Shown one piece after another: positions 22,385-33,762 of a stretch of DNA of 64,000 bases. The notes beneath the pieces are model-generated. The model did not search any database. It was given only the letters and a program-made list of their open reading frames with translations, and was not told the origin of the DNA. Position 1 is the stretch's first letter, and every line of letters begins with the position of its first letter. The position numbers were made by a program, and so were the translations under genes. Origin of the DNA: Brachypodium distachyon (lineage: Eukaryota > Streptophyta > Magnoliopsida > Poales > Poaceae); contig NC_016131.3 in assembly GCF_000005505.3 (NCBI RefSeq), positions 44,787,355-44,851,354 on the forward strand, given 5' to 3'.

Positions 22385-23207
22385 TGTCGCACCAGTGGCA
22401 CCTAGGGTACCACCGCTGCATGACGCGTGGGCCACCTCGCTTGCCCTCTAGAGGGACCGCGCCCCGGGCAGCTCCGCATGACCTGCGCGGCAAGTTACCA
22501 GCCCGGCAGGGCTTGCCGGGCTGCGGGGGTTGCCTTTTGGGGCAATTCCCGGGCGCAAGTGTCCGTTACAAGAGCCGGAGCGAGCGGGAGCAACAGCGGC
22601 ACCACGTGGCCGCTCAGCGGGCGCGCTACGCGCAGGACGAGGAGTGAAGCACACGCCAGCATTAAATGCCCTGACCAAAAGGGAATTCCCCGTCCATTCA
22701 GCCTACAGTGACCCGCCTGGGGTAAATTTCAGGCGCCTAGACCCCTAGCTGCAGGGCTACCTAATCTGCATCCAAGCCAGTGCACCGAGGAGAAGCTGCC
22801 CTAGCTCTCTGCTCGCCATTTGTCACCAATGCACCGTGGCACCTGTGGTATCCCCTTCGGTATAAAAGGAGGACACCCGCCAATGGTCAAAGGGTTCCAT
22901 TCACTCAGACCCGCGCCAGCACAAGCCAAAAATAGCAAGTAGCACTTAGCCAAGAAAGAGGGCACCCGGGGACTCTCCCCGGCAACTTGTAAATCTTTGC
23001 TCACAGGGTAATAGAAAACACAGAAGCAAGACGTAGGGTTTTACACCTCAGGGTGGCCCGAACCTGGGTAAACGATCTCGTGTCCATTGTGCTCTTACGC
23101 TTTGCATTGGCCTCGCCGGCGACCGCCGGGGTGATCCCCGTCGCCCACTGCCGAACCTCAAAGGGGGTGCCCAAGCATCCCCGGTGTCTGAGCCCCGTGC
23201 GACGACA
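22385..23207 (+). repeat. 3' LTR of Gypsy A
   Basis: 823 bp. It starts TGTCGCACCAGTGG directly after the polypurine-like GCCCGGGGGCGAC and ends GTGCGACGACA, so the ends are inverted TGTCG/CGACA. TATA box GTATAAAAGG at about 22,859-22,868. The start is confirmed by the homologous LTR start in Gypsy B (57,723, - strand, TGTCGTACCAGTGG after a like purine tract). The next base (23,208) continues the integrase frame of element E; the 5-bp target copy would be TCTCG. Confidence 0.88.
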
Positions 23208-24473
23208 TCTCGCTGCACCACATGCCAAAAAGCTAAGTCACGACTCAATCCTCATGGTTTATATATGCCTCTCCCTGTCCCTAATGTTCCCTGGGAAGAT
23301 ATATCAATGGATTTTGTGTTGGGATTACCTAGAACTAAGAAGGTGAGGGATAGCATATTTGTTGTCATGGACAGATTTTCAAAGATGACTCATTTTATTC
23401 CTTGCCACAAAAGTGATGATGCCACACATGTTGCTGATCTTTTTTTTCGTGAAGTTGTACGCTTGCATGGTGTGCCCAACACTATAGTTTCAGATCGGGA
23501 CACCAAATTCTTGAGCCACTTTTGGAGGTGTTTATGGGCAAAATTGGGGACAAAATTATTGTTTAGCACTACTTGTCATCCCCAAACTGATGGACAAAAT
23601 GAAGTTGTTAATAGAACTTTGTCTACCATGCTTAGGGTTGTTTTAAAGAAAAACTTAAAATTGTGGGAAGAATGCTTGCCACATGTTGAATTTGCTTATA
23701 ATCGTTCGTTGCATTCTACTACTAAGTTATGCCATTTTGAAGTTGTCTATGGTTTTATTCCTCGTGCACCCATTGATTTGCTGCCCCTTCCAACTTCTGA
23801 AAAGATTAATCTTGATGCTAGTGCACGGGCTGAAATGATTCTAAAATTACATGAGACCACTAAAGCCAACATTGAGCGTATGAATGACAAGTATAAACTT
23901 GCTGGTGATAGAGGGAGAAAAGAGGTTGTTTTTCAACCCGGTAATCTGGTTTGGTTACACTTAAGAAAGGACCGGTTTCCTGATTTGCGTAGTTCTAAAC
24001 TCATGCCTCATGCTGCTGGCCCTTTCAAGGTTCTAGCGAAAATAAATGATAATGCATATCAACTTGAGCTGTCTGCAGATTATGGTGGGGTTAGTCCCAC
24101 ATTTAACATTGCAGATTTGAAGCCCTACTTGGGCGAGGATGATGAGATGGTGTCGCGGACGACTCCATTTCAAGAAGGGGAGGATGATGAGCACATCCAC
24201 CCCACAGATACAACCGCGGCATTACAAGGACCGATTACTCGTGCGCGTGCGTGCCAACTCAGTTATCAGGTACTTTCGTTTCTTTGTACTATGGGCAATC
24301 TAAATGAGAATATGATGCTGCCTAAATCAGATGCTCTTATGTTGATTAGGAATGAAGGACCGAGCCGTGACACAAGGAATGGGAGCGAGTCAAACTTCGA
24401 GGATGACGGCACGCGTGCGAAAGGAAACGGTGCAGCAACTACCACGAGAATACGAGAAGCTGCAGCCACTTAA
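23208..24473 (+). CDS. Element E: Ty3/gypsy integrase and C-terminal pol, 5'-truncated by Gypsy A insertion
   Basis: Open for about 420 codons after the Gypsy A LTR with no stop. It starts within the integrase zinc finger (CTTCQKAK), then shows the catalytic core: [11 protein letters not shown] (first Asp), [14 protein letters not shown] (second Asp) and [12 protein letters not shown] (Glu). The C-terminal region has the [14 protein letters not shown] and [19 protein letters not shown] segments typical of Gypsy integrase ends, then FNIADLKPY and a TRARA tail. The upstream part of this gene should lie left of the window, beyond Copia copy 1. This is a different family from A: AT-richer codon use and different termini. 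The Met at 23,184 lies within the Gypsy A LTR and is not a real start. Confidence 0.9.
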   Translation, partial: SRCTTCQKAKSRLNPHGLYMPLPVPNVPWEDISMDFVLGLPRTKKVRDSIFVVMDRFSKMTHFIPCHKSDDATHVADLFFREVVRLHGVPNTIVSDRDTKFLSHFWRCLWAKLGTKLLFSTTCHPQTDGQNEVVNRTLSTMLRVVLKKNLKLWEECLPHVEFAYNRSLHSTTKLCHFEVVYGFIPRAPIDLLPLPTSEKINLDASARAEMILKLHETTKANIERMNDKYKLAGDRGRKEVVFQPGNLVWLHLRKDRFPDLRSSKLMPHAAGPFKVLAKINDNAYQLELSADYGGVSPTFNIADLKPYLGEDDEMVSRTTPFQEGEDDEHIHPTDTTAALQGPITRARACQLSYQVLSFLCTMGNLNENMMLPKSDALMLIRNEGPSRDTRNGSESNFEDDGTRAKGNGAATTTRIREAAAT

Positions 24474-24534
24474 AGCCATGGGAAGAGAAGAGATGCTTGG
24501 GCTGCCACTTGCACTTCTAATGGGCCCAAGGCCA

Positions 24535-24990
24535 TGTAACAGCCCAGCCCATCTTAGAATCTGAAACTTTAGCTCTCTTCCACCTCCCACCCTCTATATA
24601 AGTGCAGCCACCACCCCGTTTGGCTGGTTGGGTTTTGTTTAGATAAGTTAGCCATTGCTGCAACTTCAGGCTTCACTACTAGTGTCGGCTAGACCTATTG
24701 GAAGAACCGCTATCGGAACCCCACCTTGTTACTCGTCACCTTGAGACTGCTGTACTTTATCTTTATTTGCAATTTCAGATTGCCTTATCTCGATTCTTGC
24801 TTGTTCTCGATTGCTAGCAGGGATTGGAACTTCGTGTTCAGGTTGACGGCGCCTTCGGTTCTGTCAATAACCACAAGGAGTTGGTGTAGCGATTGCTAAG
24901 GCGCACCGTCTAGTGTCCGGTGTAGTCGGATCGTCAACGTCTACTTCTGCCTCAAGTCATAGTTATCCATCTCACCGAAAGATCAGGCCA
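24535..24990 (+). repeat. 3' LTR of element E (end approximate)
   Basis: A likely start TGTAACAGCCCAG at 24,535 follows the end of pol; TATA-like CTCTATATAAG at about 24,592-24,602. The right end is placed at CCGAAAGATCAGGCCA because a different, repeat-coding sequence begins after it, but I cannot confirm the last bases without the partner LTR. Confidence 0.6.
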
Positions 24991-25210
24991 CCCCCAGCAG
25001 CCAAGGGGTGCATCAGCAACCCCTCGCAAGACCTACCATGGAGGCCAAACACGCAGAAGAAGAATTGACAGTTCCAGCAGGAGAGTTGCAGGGTGCTGTT
25101 GGGAAGGTGCTTCATACAGAGTCAAAGTTGTCAGATACAGCTCCAGAGTTACAAGGCACAACCAAGGAGGGTTCAGCACAACAGGAGGGTTTGCCAGCCA
25201 CAGCCACAGA

Positions 25211-25715
25211 GTTGCAGGGAATAATGGAGGGGTTGCAAGCCCTAGCTATAGATTTGCAGGGAACCAGGGAAGAGTTGCCAGCACAAGTCACCAAGTTGCA
25301 GGGAACCATGCAAGAGTTGCCAGACCAAGTCACAAAGTTATAGGGAAACAGGGAGGAGTTGCCAGCCCAAGTCATAGAGTTGCAGAGAATTAGGGAAGAG
25401 TTGCCACCCCCAGCCACAGAGTTGCAGGGAACCAAGGGGGAGTTGCCACCCCCAGCCACAGAGTTGCAGGGAACCAGGAGGGGGTTGCCAGCTACAGGCA
25501 TAGAGTTGCAGGGGACCAGGGGGGAGTGCCACCCCCATCCACAGAGTTGCAGGGAACCAGGAGGGAGTTGCCAGCTACAGGCATAGTGTTGCAGGGAACC
25601 AGGAGGGAGTTGCCAGCTACAGGCATAGTGTTGCAGGGAACCAGGAGAGAGTTGCCAGGCCCAGTTACAGAGTTGCAGGGAACCAAGGGCATATTGCCAG
25701 GCCATATATTGCAGT
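25211..25715 (+). repeat. 42-bp tandem repeat, about 12 copies, coding
   Basis: Units start GTTGCAGGGAACCAGG and run 42 bp (one is 41 bp, which shifts the frame). In frame each gives 14 residues of the form LQGTREELPAxxTE. Two adjacent copies near 25,545-25,640 are almost identical, so the array has been homogenised or expanded recently relative to the rest of the gene. Confidence 0.92.
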
Positions 25716-27164
25716 TGCCAGTTGCACCCGGAGAGTCGCAACGCACGCGCGTGGAGCTGCCAGCCCAATGTGTGGAGGCTGCAGCAGCAACTGCAGTGGC
25801 GCAAGGGATGAATGTTTTTTTGGCAGGCAAGGGTGCAGAATTACTAGGCTCATCAGCAAAGTTGCCTGAAACAGTTGCTCAGGCGTAAAGCAAGATTTCT
25901 GTGTTGCCAGTTCACAAAGTCAAGTTGCCAGAATCAACTAGGCTCCCAAAAGCACAAGAAGAAAAGTTGCTACATGAGGTTCAAAAGTTGCCAGCAGATG
26001 GTGGGCACTTGCACGTCCAGGAGGCATGTTCACAACAGCCGGTCAAGCCGAGGGATCCAACGCCACATGCTGATCCCAACCGCGTAAATTGCCCACCACC
26101 AGGGCAAACAAAGGGAAACGAGAAGCTTTTCGAAGATGTGATCGCAATGGCGAAGAGCAATGTTGCGACCATTCCAACTATAGCTCGCAACAAGTCAGCC
26201 GTCATGGCTCCAGCGGCAGCTCAACCTGAAAATTCAGCTAACCCAACAGTTCGGCACAGCAACTCAGGGACCAACGTGAGACCAGGCATGTTTGACCCGC
26301 CCTCCTGCGACCTCGGTCTTGATTGGGACATGCTTCCTTTTTGCTCACAGCTGCCCGACGTAGTGCACACATCAGCGACATACCAGGGAGATGGCGGCCT
26401 CGAAGAGTGGGATGAAGTCTTCACCAACCAAGCTTTGACAAGCCTAGAGAGTGCTGAGAGAGAATCGGTAGCAAGGAAAGCTCAAGCGGGCAGCAGCTCT
26501 ATCTCTCCCATCAACCTTGCCACACCCCCTGCGCCAAAACCTGTGAACAAATAGACCATTGACCTTTGCACCCCACCAACAGCGCGGCCTATGAAGATTG
26601 CTGACGTTACCGGCAGCGGAAGCAGTTCTGCAACACCAATGCAAGCAGGGCTAGACAAGAGGGTATGAAAACCAGCAAGCTGCAAACGATCTCCTTTCAT
26701 CGATTGGCGCGTGAAGAAGTTTGAACCGTCTCAAGAGGCGAAGGATGTATACACAGGATTCATTGTCTATGCCAGGATGCCGAGAAAGATCAATCCATCG
26801 CAAGACAGAAGGTATCAACATCCCCACCATTTTTTGGTTTTTTATGCAAGAGTGTGTCGCTTTTTTGCTAGGTCTAGTGTCAAAGTTGCAACCGTTAGTA
26901 TACAGAGTTGCTGCTCTGTTCTCAGAACAATGATAGGTAGCTATTAGTCATTCTTTTTTGCTAAACATTTTTTTGATTTTGCGCAGCCCAACAATCATCA
27001 ACTACGAGAACTTCTACATTACTTGCCGGGACCTTGCAAATGCAATGAAGCCAAGAGGATGGCTCAGCAACATTGTCATGGAGATCGGCATAGAGTACTT
27101 GAAACAACAAATGGGCACTAAATCAAAGAAGGTTATAATGCCATTACAGATTTCGGTAAGCGAC

Positions 27165-27530
27165 GCTACATGGGGTTGCTCAGATGTACCATAGAGTTGC
27201 CTAGCTTTGTGGGTCAGTTGCAAATAGTTCTACATGGGTTGCAAAATAATAGCCTAGATGCTATATATGGTTGCTCAGACGGTAAACAAAGTTGCCTAGT
27301 TTGAGGGGGGGGGGGGGGTTAGTTGAAAATTGTCCTATATGGGTTGCAAAATAAGAGCATTGATGCTATACATGGTTGCTCAGATGGTAAACAGAGTTGT
27401 CTAGTTGTGTGGGTTAGTTACAAATAGTTCTATATGGGTTCAAAATACTAGAGTTACTACATACAGTTGCTCAGATGGATAATAGAGATTGCTTAGTTTT
27501 GTGAGTTAGTTGCAATTAGTTCTATATGTT
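27165..27530 (+). repeat. Tandem repeat of about 92-104 bp, 3.7 copies, in a Ulp1-gene intron
   Basis: Each copy holds GGTTGCTCAGATGG, then a GAGTTGCCTAG word, a GGTTAGTTGCAAATAGTTC-like stretch and TATATGGGTT; starts are near 27,174, 27,269, 27,373 and 27,465. A run of 16 G lies within the second copy (27,304-27,319). Confidence 0.85.
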
Positions 27531-28560
27531 TTTATGTTTTCTGGGTTCATAATTGAAGTAGGTTTTCTTCTCTATGTTTTTTTTTGTTAGGCCTAATATT
27601 TATTCATCTTGGTCGCAATGTAGACATGGCTTCTTGCAATGGACTTGAGGGTACCTGAGCTTGTAACGAAATTCAAAAAGGCCCGCGCCAATTTGGACCG
27701 CAAGGATCTTGTAAGAAATACAACCACCCCACTCCTTCTCCCATTTGGACATTTAATAATTCAAATTAGCAGCAACACAAAAGCATGTTTGCTAAATTAT
27801 ACAGCAGCATCAGCATCAGGATGTATTTTTGGGGTTCTTGGTTCATGCAACTTATAGTCTACAGACAAGCAACTTATACTCTACAGACAAGCAACTTTTC
27901 ATGTCAATCTTACAACTTTTACCTGTTCTTTTTCCAAATGTCTTACACAGGTTTGCTTTCCCATCTTTGAGAACTTTGATCCTACCAAACCTCCCGCAGA
28001 AGCAGTAATGCACTACTGACTATTTGTGATGAACATTAAGGCTGGTAGATTTGAGGTTTTTGACTCTGCTAGGAAATTGGAGAAGGGCGGTCCTTTGGAA
28101 AATGTTGCACAAAAAATCAGAGCATCACTTTGGTTATTGTGGGAAGATCACTACGAAGAGTCAAACATCAAAATCGAGAAATTCATCCTAGTTGACATTG
28201 AGCCACCAAAATAGAACAATAAGTAAGCAACTTTGTGTCTTTTTACTCTTGTGTCTTTTTTTATGTTTTTTTTCTGCAACAGTGGCCTCCCTTCTCGTTA
28301 CAGGATGTTTCTCACCGTCTCTTTTTATTCTGTTTTTTTTTCCGTTTGTGCCATGTTTTTTTGGGACATGAAGTCACGACTGCGGCGTCTACACACTCAT
28401 GAACACCGAACTTTGGTGGGGCACAACGCTGCAAATGTACGGGTCCGATGACATACCGAACATCCGGAAGATTATGAGCTACAACTGATTAAATCGAGCA
28501 AGAACGAAGAAGAGTGGCAAGATATATTGCAAATTGGAAAGCCCAGGTCTTTTATATCAT

Positions 28561-29017
28561 ACTCCCCCTTTTCATATTCGCCACATAATCGTTTTTTATT
28601 TTTCTACGCTCTTTTTGAACATGTTCCTTGCATAGTAGCACCAAGAGTTGCCTATTTTATATCATGAGAGCTTAGTATACTACATAGGAATATTCAGTTG
28701 AGATACAAGCACAGCAATAGCTCATATCTGTCTTTATAGTTGCACATATTTGTCACATAGTTGCACATATCTATCAAATAGTTGCTCAGATCTTTGTGCA
28801 TGTAGTTGCTCATTCCAGTTAATCATAAACCAACAGATATTTAGTACACATGGAAATAAAACAGAACAAGTACTCCTGCTGACAACAAAACACCCATTTT
28901 TTCCACTGCAGTTGCTCGGAAACAGATAAACGTTGCAGCAAACAACATAAAAGTTTGGAACAAAAACACTAAAGGAATTATGTTCTGCCCCAGCATACTT
29001 AGGCCAAGCCCTAGCAC
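28561..29017. other. Space between the convergent MULE genes
   Basis: No coding frame supported. It contains short GTTGCACATAT/GTTGCTCA repeats at about 28,739-28,815 and presumably the 3' ends of both genes. Confidence 0.6.
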
Positions 29018-32000
29018 CTAGGCTAGCTTCCGAGGGCACCTGGCAGAGTTGTGCTCATCAGAGCTACAAAGAGCGCACTTGTTCTTCTTCTTTGGGTGTA
29101 GTTCAAGTGCAGTCTCGTAACGCTTCACCCGTGGCCGCCCTTTTGTCGGGCACCTGTCTGGGTTCCTCACACAATTAGGGTTGATTGAAGCCGATGCTGT
29201 CGCTGCACCACTCGCCGCTGAGGCTGCTGCTATTGCGGGGCCTGCGGTTGTAGTTGCGGGGCGGCGTGATGCAGTTGCTGGAGCACAACCAAAAGTTGCT
29301 GCACGGCGCGTTGCAGTTGCGGGGGCAGGCACCGTCACTGCACCACTCACCATTGAGGCTGTTGCTGTTGCGGGGGTTGGGGTTGTAGTTGCTGGAGCAC
29401 CACCCGAAGTTGCTGCAGGGCGCGGTGCAGTTGCGGGGGCAGGTGCTGTCGTTGCCTGGGTAGTCACCGGGGCAGATGATGCGCTTCTTGCGCTTGCTTT
29501 ACGTGCTGTTGTCTCCCTCCTCCTCTTTGCATCTTTCCTCCTCGTCAAGTTCAGATGATTTATCTCAGTCTTTGTCACGCGGATGTATTTCTCCGCTATG
29601 GCGTTCGCTGCATCCGAACAACAACCGATCCTAGCAAGTTCACCGTATTTGACAGACAAATTTGCCATTCTTATTTGCTTCAATGATTCCGGCGGAGGGC
29701 GTCTGGTTGCATCTCATCTGGACGAGCAACTTCCCGCGGGACAGCATTCTGCGTCCATCTCCTCATGATATACCTCCCGGGTATCTCATCAATCCCAATG
29801 TGAGTAAACACTTTCAAGATGTGGCAGCACAGCAACCCATCCCGCTTCATCTTACCACACTCACAACTGTACTCCTCGTTGCCTACTCGAGTAAGAACCA
29901 AGTAACTTCTACTGCCATAGAATTGACAGTACGTCATGTTGGGCTCGAGCCGGTAGAGGTCGTTCTGCTGGGGGCGAACGTTGTACCTCCCTGTCAACAT
30001 GAACTCATCCCTGAATTTCACATAGATGTCACGGGTGTAAGTTGCGAAAGCCTGCTTCTCAATGGGGTAGGATGACCAAGTAGCTTGCGTTAGATGATTT
30101 GTCCTGTAGTCGTTGCCCATTTCTTCACGAGGATCTTAACTTGGATCTTCTCATATTGCTTCACAAAGTTGAGGATCGAGTTGTGAGGATTTACATAGCG
30201 CTTGAGAACAGCATTGAACCCCTCGCTTCGCTGTGTGGACTGGAGGAAGGGGAAGAAGCAGTCCCGAAAGTAACACGCACCCATGTCCTCCTTATGTTGT
30301 AGAGGTGCGCAAAGTCAGCATGCTCCTCTAGCTGGTGCTTCGCAAGAAAAGTTGCCCATTTCTGCTCGAACTCATCTGGACTCATACTCATATCAACACA
30401 CTCATTGTAGTCTTGTGACACAGCAGGCCTCCTACCCAAAAAAGAACCGAGCTTCTCTTGTGCCTTCTTCATGATATGCCATCAACAATTGCGATGGACG
30501 GTGTTTGGGAACACATTTGCAATCGAGGCCCTCATAGCATAGTCCTAATCAGTTATTATATTCATGGGAGCTTGCCCACCCATTGCATCCAGATATTGCT
30601 GAAACAGCCAATCAATGCTTGAAGCCGTCTCATCCCTCATGAATCCACAGCCCAACATGAAGGATTGCCCGTGCCGGTTGATGCCAATGAAGGGGGCAAA
30701 AGGCATGTTGTATTGGCTCGTGAGGTAGGTGGTGTCAAACGATATGCAATCGTGGTAAGACTCTTTATATGCTTTCCTCGCTACGCCATCAACCCAGAAC
30801 AGCAACTCCACCCTCTCGTCCTCATCCAGCTTCACATTGAAGTAGAAGGATGGGGCCTCTTTCTGTTTCGCCATGAAGTATGACACCGTTTCAGCCATGT
30901 CATCACCCTTCCTCTCAGACCTGATCTTCGAGCGGAAGTTGCTGATTGTTTTTGTGGTGTACGGCACAATAAACCCGTTCGCATAGAACGTGGACATGAG
31001 CGCCATCATCTGACCTGCGGGATGGGTGGACAAGCAACAAATCAGCACAAGCAAAAACAAATCAGCAACTTGAATTTCTTAGCAACTCTCTCAAAAAACT
31101 CACAAAGCAAGCCATGCATTTTTCTACAGGCAGCAACTTTGTTGACCTTTTTTCAATAGTTCACAAAGAACTAAATGTGTTACACATGTTTAACTCCACC
31201 GTGCTATCTTTTTTTCATGGATTCTGTGCTACCAGTCATCTAATACAACCATAAAGGAAGATGCATTTTTTCCATGCCTAGCAACTACACAAAAGCAGAC
31301 TAGAACCTACATCACAAATTACAGCAACACATTCAGATATGTCAAGTAACCATGTGTCTTTTTTACCTGTCTCAAGATTGCAGTCGTCCAATATTCTCAG
31401 GAAGGCCTCTTCTTCGGGCGATATATTCTTGTGTGATAGCAGGTATTTTATGAGAGAGGGCTTGGTTATCAACTCATGGTTGTGCTCCGTCACAAAAAAT
31501 ATGACCTCCCACCTTCCATCAATTAGTTTCACCGTCATCTTCGCTTTGCATCCCGTTTGCTTGATCGACTCTCGTCTCCTTTTTTCACCACCTTCCTAAA
31601 CAGCAACAGATCTTCATTAGGCGCATCCACATGTTCCTCATCACTAGAACTCTCATCACGACGTGCCTTAGATGAGTTGCCGGTGGGATTAGATCTTCAT
31701 TAGGCAGCACCGTCCATAGGTTTAGGCTTTCTAAACTTGTTGCAAACAAACTGCTGCTTCTCCACCAAATTTGTGTACGCCGACCACCTTCATGTGTTTG
31801 ATTTGATAGAAAAACCCATCACACGTGGATAAGCATTGTAATGCACCTTGGCACCGGCCAGGGTGTCAAACCGCATGCCCAGGAATGGCTCCTGTGGCTG
31901 AGAGGAGCATTCAATCTCTTGCTCAATGTTGTCAGGAGCATCACAAGCAACTCCGGTAGTGTCTTCAGCAACTACATTGGTGTCATCAGCAACTGCAGTA

Positions 32001-32242
32001 CTGTCTCCAGCGATAGGCGCCCCGACCAAGGGTTCGTTCTCAGCAATGCGAATAGTCACAGGAGACTCTCCCACTTCCTCATGCACAGCAACCAGGATAG
32101 CTGGGGTGCAATAGGATGGTTCAACACATTCTCCAAAGCCATCATCTAGGTCACATGAGATTTCGTTCAAGTCCAGCATTTTTTTACCCCTTTTTTTGCA
32201 ACCTGCATTAGGAAAGTTGCATACTTTGCCCATCAATTTCAT
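29018..32242 (-). pseudogene. MULE transposase, FAR1/FHY3-related, broken
   Basis: MULE transposases cut and paste the element by a DDE nuclease; FAR1/FHY3 light-signalling factors descend from them. Order on the - strand: acidic N-terminus; FAR1 DNA-binding domain (GMRFDTLAGAKVHYNAY, then TGCKAKMTVKL and TEHNHEL); an intron with a clear donor (CAG|GTAAAA at 31,366) and acceptor (GCAG, exon at 31,014); the MULE catalytic core (FDTTYLTSQYNMPFAPFIGIN, first Asp; NIITD, second Asp); a SWIM zinc finger (CECGKMKRDGLLCCH); and an Ala/Pro/Thr repeat region before a terminal CALCSSDEHNSARC knuckle. Damage: TGA at 31,790-31,792, TAG at 30,545-30,547, TGA at 30,482-30,484, and frameshifts near 30,270 and 30,110. 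Not functional. Confidence 0.85.
29193..29450 (-). repeat. Imperfect tandem repeat in the transposase C-terminal coding region
   Basis: The segment GCTGCACCACTCGCCGCTGA...GTTGCTGGAGCAC recurs about 140 bp later with changes. In the transposase frame it encodes APATATxRPAAT-like Ala/Pro/Thr repeats between the SWIM finger and the terminal zinc knuckle. Confidence 0.7.
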
Positions 32243-32739
32243 ATATTCTTGTCACAGATAAAAGGGCAGATGTACAAACAGTCCTAAAAACAGCAACAAG
32301 GCAACATTTACAGCACTAACAACAACAAAAAACTAGGCAAGCAACTGTTACAGAAAAGGCAGCAACTATCCTTTCTAATCATGCAACTTTTCATACGAAA
32401 CTGGTAACTTAACATGGGTATCTAACATTTCCATCTGTGTGCTTTTTTTACGCAGGTAGGTGCCGCGAGTATGATGATGATACATGACAAGAATGCACAG
32501 GGAATTGAAGTTCAAGGATATTTTTGTCTCTTATACACAGCTATCTTTGATGTGTTACTTTTTTCTTGTATATAGACGCTATGGTCTAGTCAGAAAAATG
32601 CCCAGAATATATGGTGTTATGCTACTTTCTCTATCTTGTATATAGACGCTATGCTATATGGTGTGCTACAAATTAAGTGTGTGTATAGACCTACCTCTGA
32701 TTATCTACCAACTTCCTCATAGTTTGTTCCTAAGTTTGT

Positions 32740-33190
32740 TTTTCTTCATGTGCTATGCAGTTCATGATAAATAGCAGATGCCCTACTTTCTCTTTCATGT
32801 GCCCAGAACAGTGGGTTTCATGATATATGGCATCTGCAAAAAATGTCATGATATATGGTGTACACATTTTTTGTCCCCTTTTTTTTGCAACTTTTAATTG
32901 TGACGCAGCAACTTGTCATTTGTGGAGTAGCAACTTCTCCACTCTAGAGTACACAGTCTTTTTTCCTTTTTAATGTGCTATGCAGTTCATGGTAAATAGC
33001 AGATTCCATACTTCTTTTTTCATGTTCCCAAAACAGTGGGGGTTCATGATATATGGCATCTTGCAAAAGAATGTCATGCCACTTGTGTTGCTATCTAGTT
33101 TGCACACATTTTTTCCCTTTTTTCTTGTAACTTTTAAATGTGACGCAGCAACTTGTCATTTGTGGAGTAGCAACTTCTCCACCATAGGGG
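32740..33190. repeat. Tandem duplication of about 240 bp in the MULE right flank
   Basis: Two diverged copies, offset by 240 bp; for example GCAGCAACTTGTCATTTG occurs at 32,904 and 33,144, and TGTGCTATGCAGTTCATG precedes each. AT-rich, non-coding, upstream of the transposase gene. Confidence 0.85.
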
Positions 33191-33762
33191 GGTAGCCTCC
33201 CCTGCAAAAAATAGAGCTTGCAACATGACGCATTTTTTTGTACTCTGACGCTTTTTCACGCAACTTTATTGAAGAACACAGTAACTTAGCACACTACATC
33301 ATGACTAGGAACTATCAACGTTAAGAGCAGCAACTTTTCTTAGTAAACTCAAAATTTGAGCCCAAAATAGAGCTAGCTAGCATCTCTTTTTCTCGGGAGA
33401 ACTTGATTTTTTCTCATCCAAGCAACTAATCAGAACAGAGCTAGCAACACACAAGACCAGACATGCAACTTCCTGCAACTTTTTGTAGCCACGAAACAGA
33501 CTAAAAAGAAGGCAACCAAGAGGGGAGAAACAGGATCACGCTGCTTTGGGTAGGACACAAGAAGGGACGCACCTTTTTTAGGGGCAGTTTCTGCCGGGTT
33601 TTTAGCGCTGGAGGTTGGCCGCCATTGCCAGATCTCGCATAGTTTGTTGCTTTCATAGGGAAGAAGAAAGAAAGGACCGGGGGAAGAGATAGCAGGGGGG
33701 AGGAGGTTGCGCGTGAGAAAGAAGATGGCACGGGGGGGTCCAGCTAGCCACGTGAACGGTGG

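Larger units (their letters stand above)
2968..23207 (+). mobile_element. Ty3/gypsy retrotransposon A, old, with an antisense extra gene; interrupted by Copia copies 1 and 2
   Basis: Order on the + strand: remnant of the 5' LTR (2,968-3,726), primer-binding site, gag, protease, reverse transcriptase/RNase H, Copia copy 2 (7,945-15,887), rest of RNase H linker and integrase (to 17,112), spacer, antisense gene (18,686-21,979), polypurine tract, 3' LTR (22,385-23,207). Gag-pol has many stops and frameshifts. The arrangement of an extra antisense gene near the 3' LTR resembles that reported for Tat-lineage elements such as maize Grande; that placement is inferred. The two LTRs differ strongly, so the unit may be chimeric. 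At its right edge A interrupts the integrase reading frame of element E. Confidence 0.85.
25008..28560 (+). pseudogene. Ulp1-like (C48) cysteine protease gene carried by the MULE, broken
   Basis: Ulp1-family proteases cleave SUMO or related conjugates with a His-Asp-Cys triad. The 5' part is a long low-complexity exon (25,008-26,554) made largely of 14-residue repeats, followed by FDPPSCDLGLDWDM and ESAERESVARKAQ. The protease domain is spread over exons: NYENFYITCRDLANAM...WLSNIVMEIGIEYL (26,987-27,155; acceptor GCGCAG, donor GTAAGC), a short exon near 27,620-27,710, the His/Asp exon from about 27,955 (HY-LFVMNIKAGRFEVFDSA) and the Cys exon (HDCGVYTLMNTELW, Cys codon 28,381-28,383). Damage: a stop right after the catalytic His (TGA at 28,017-28,019, normally Trp), a TAG inside the repeat near 25,341, a one-base loss near 25,525, a stop at about 26,552 and a frameshift near 28,487. 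Not functional. Confidence 0.78.

Noticed and set aside
25085..25720. Regularly spaced repeats resembling a CRISPR array
   Set aside because: The 42-bp units are contiguous and coding, with no unique spacers, and the window is plant nuclear DNA.
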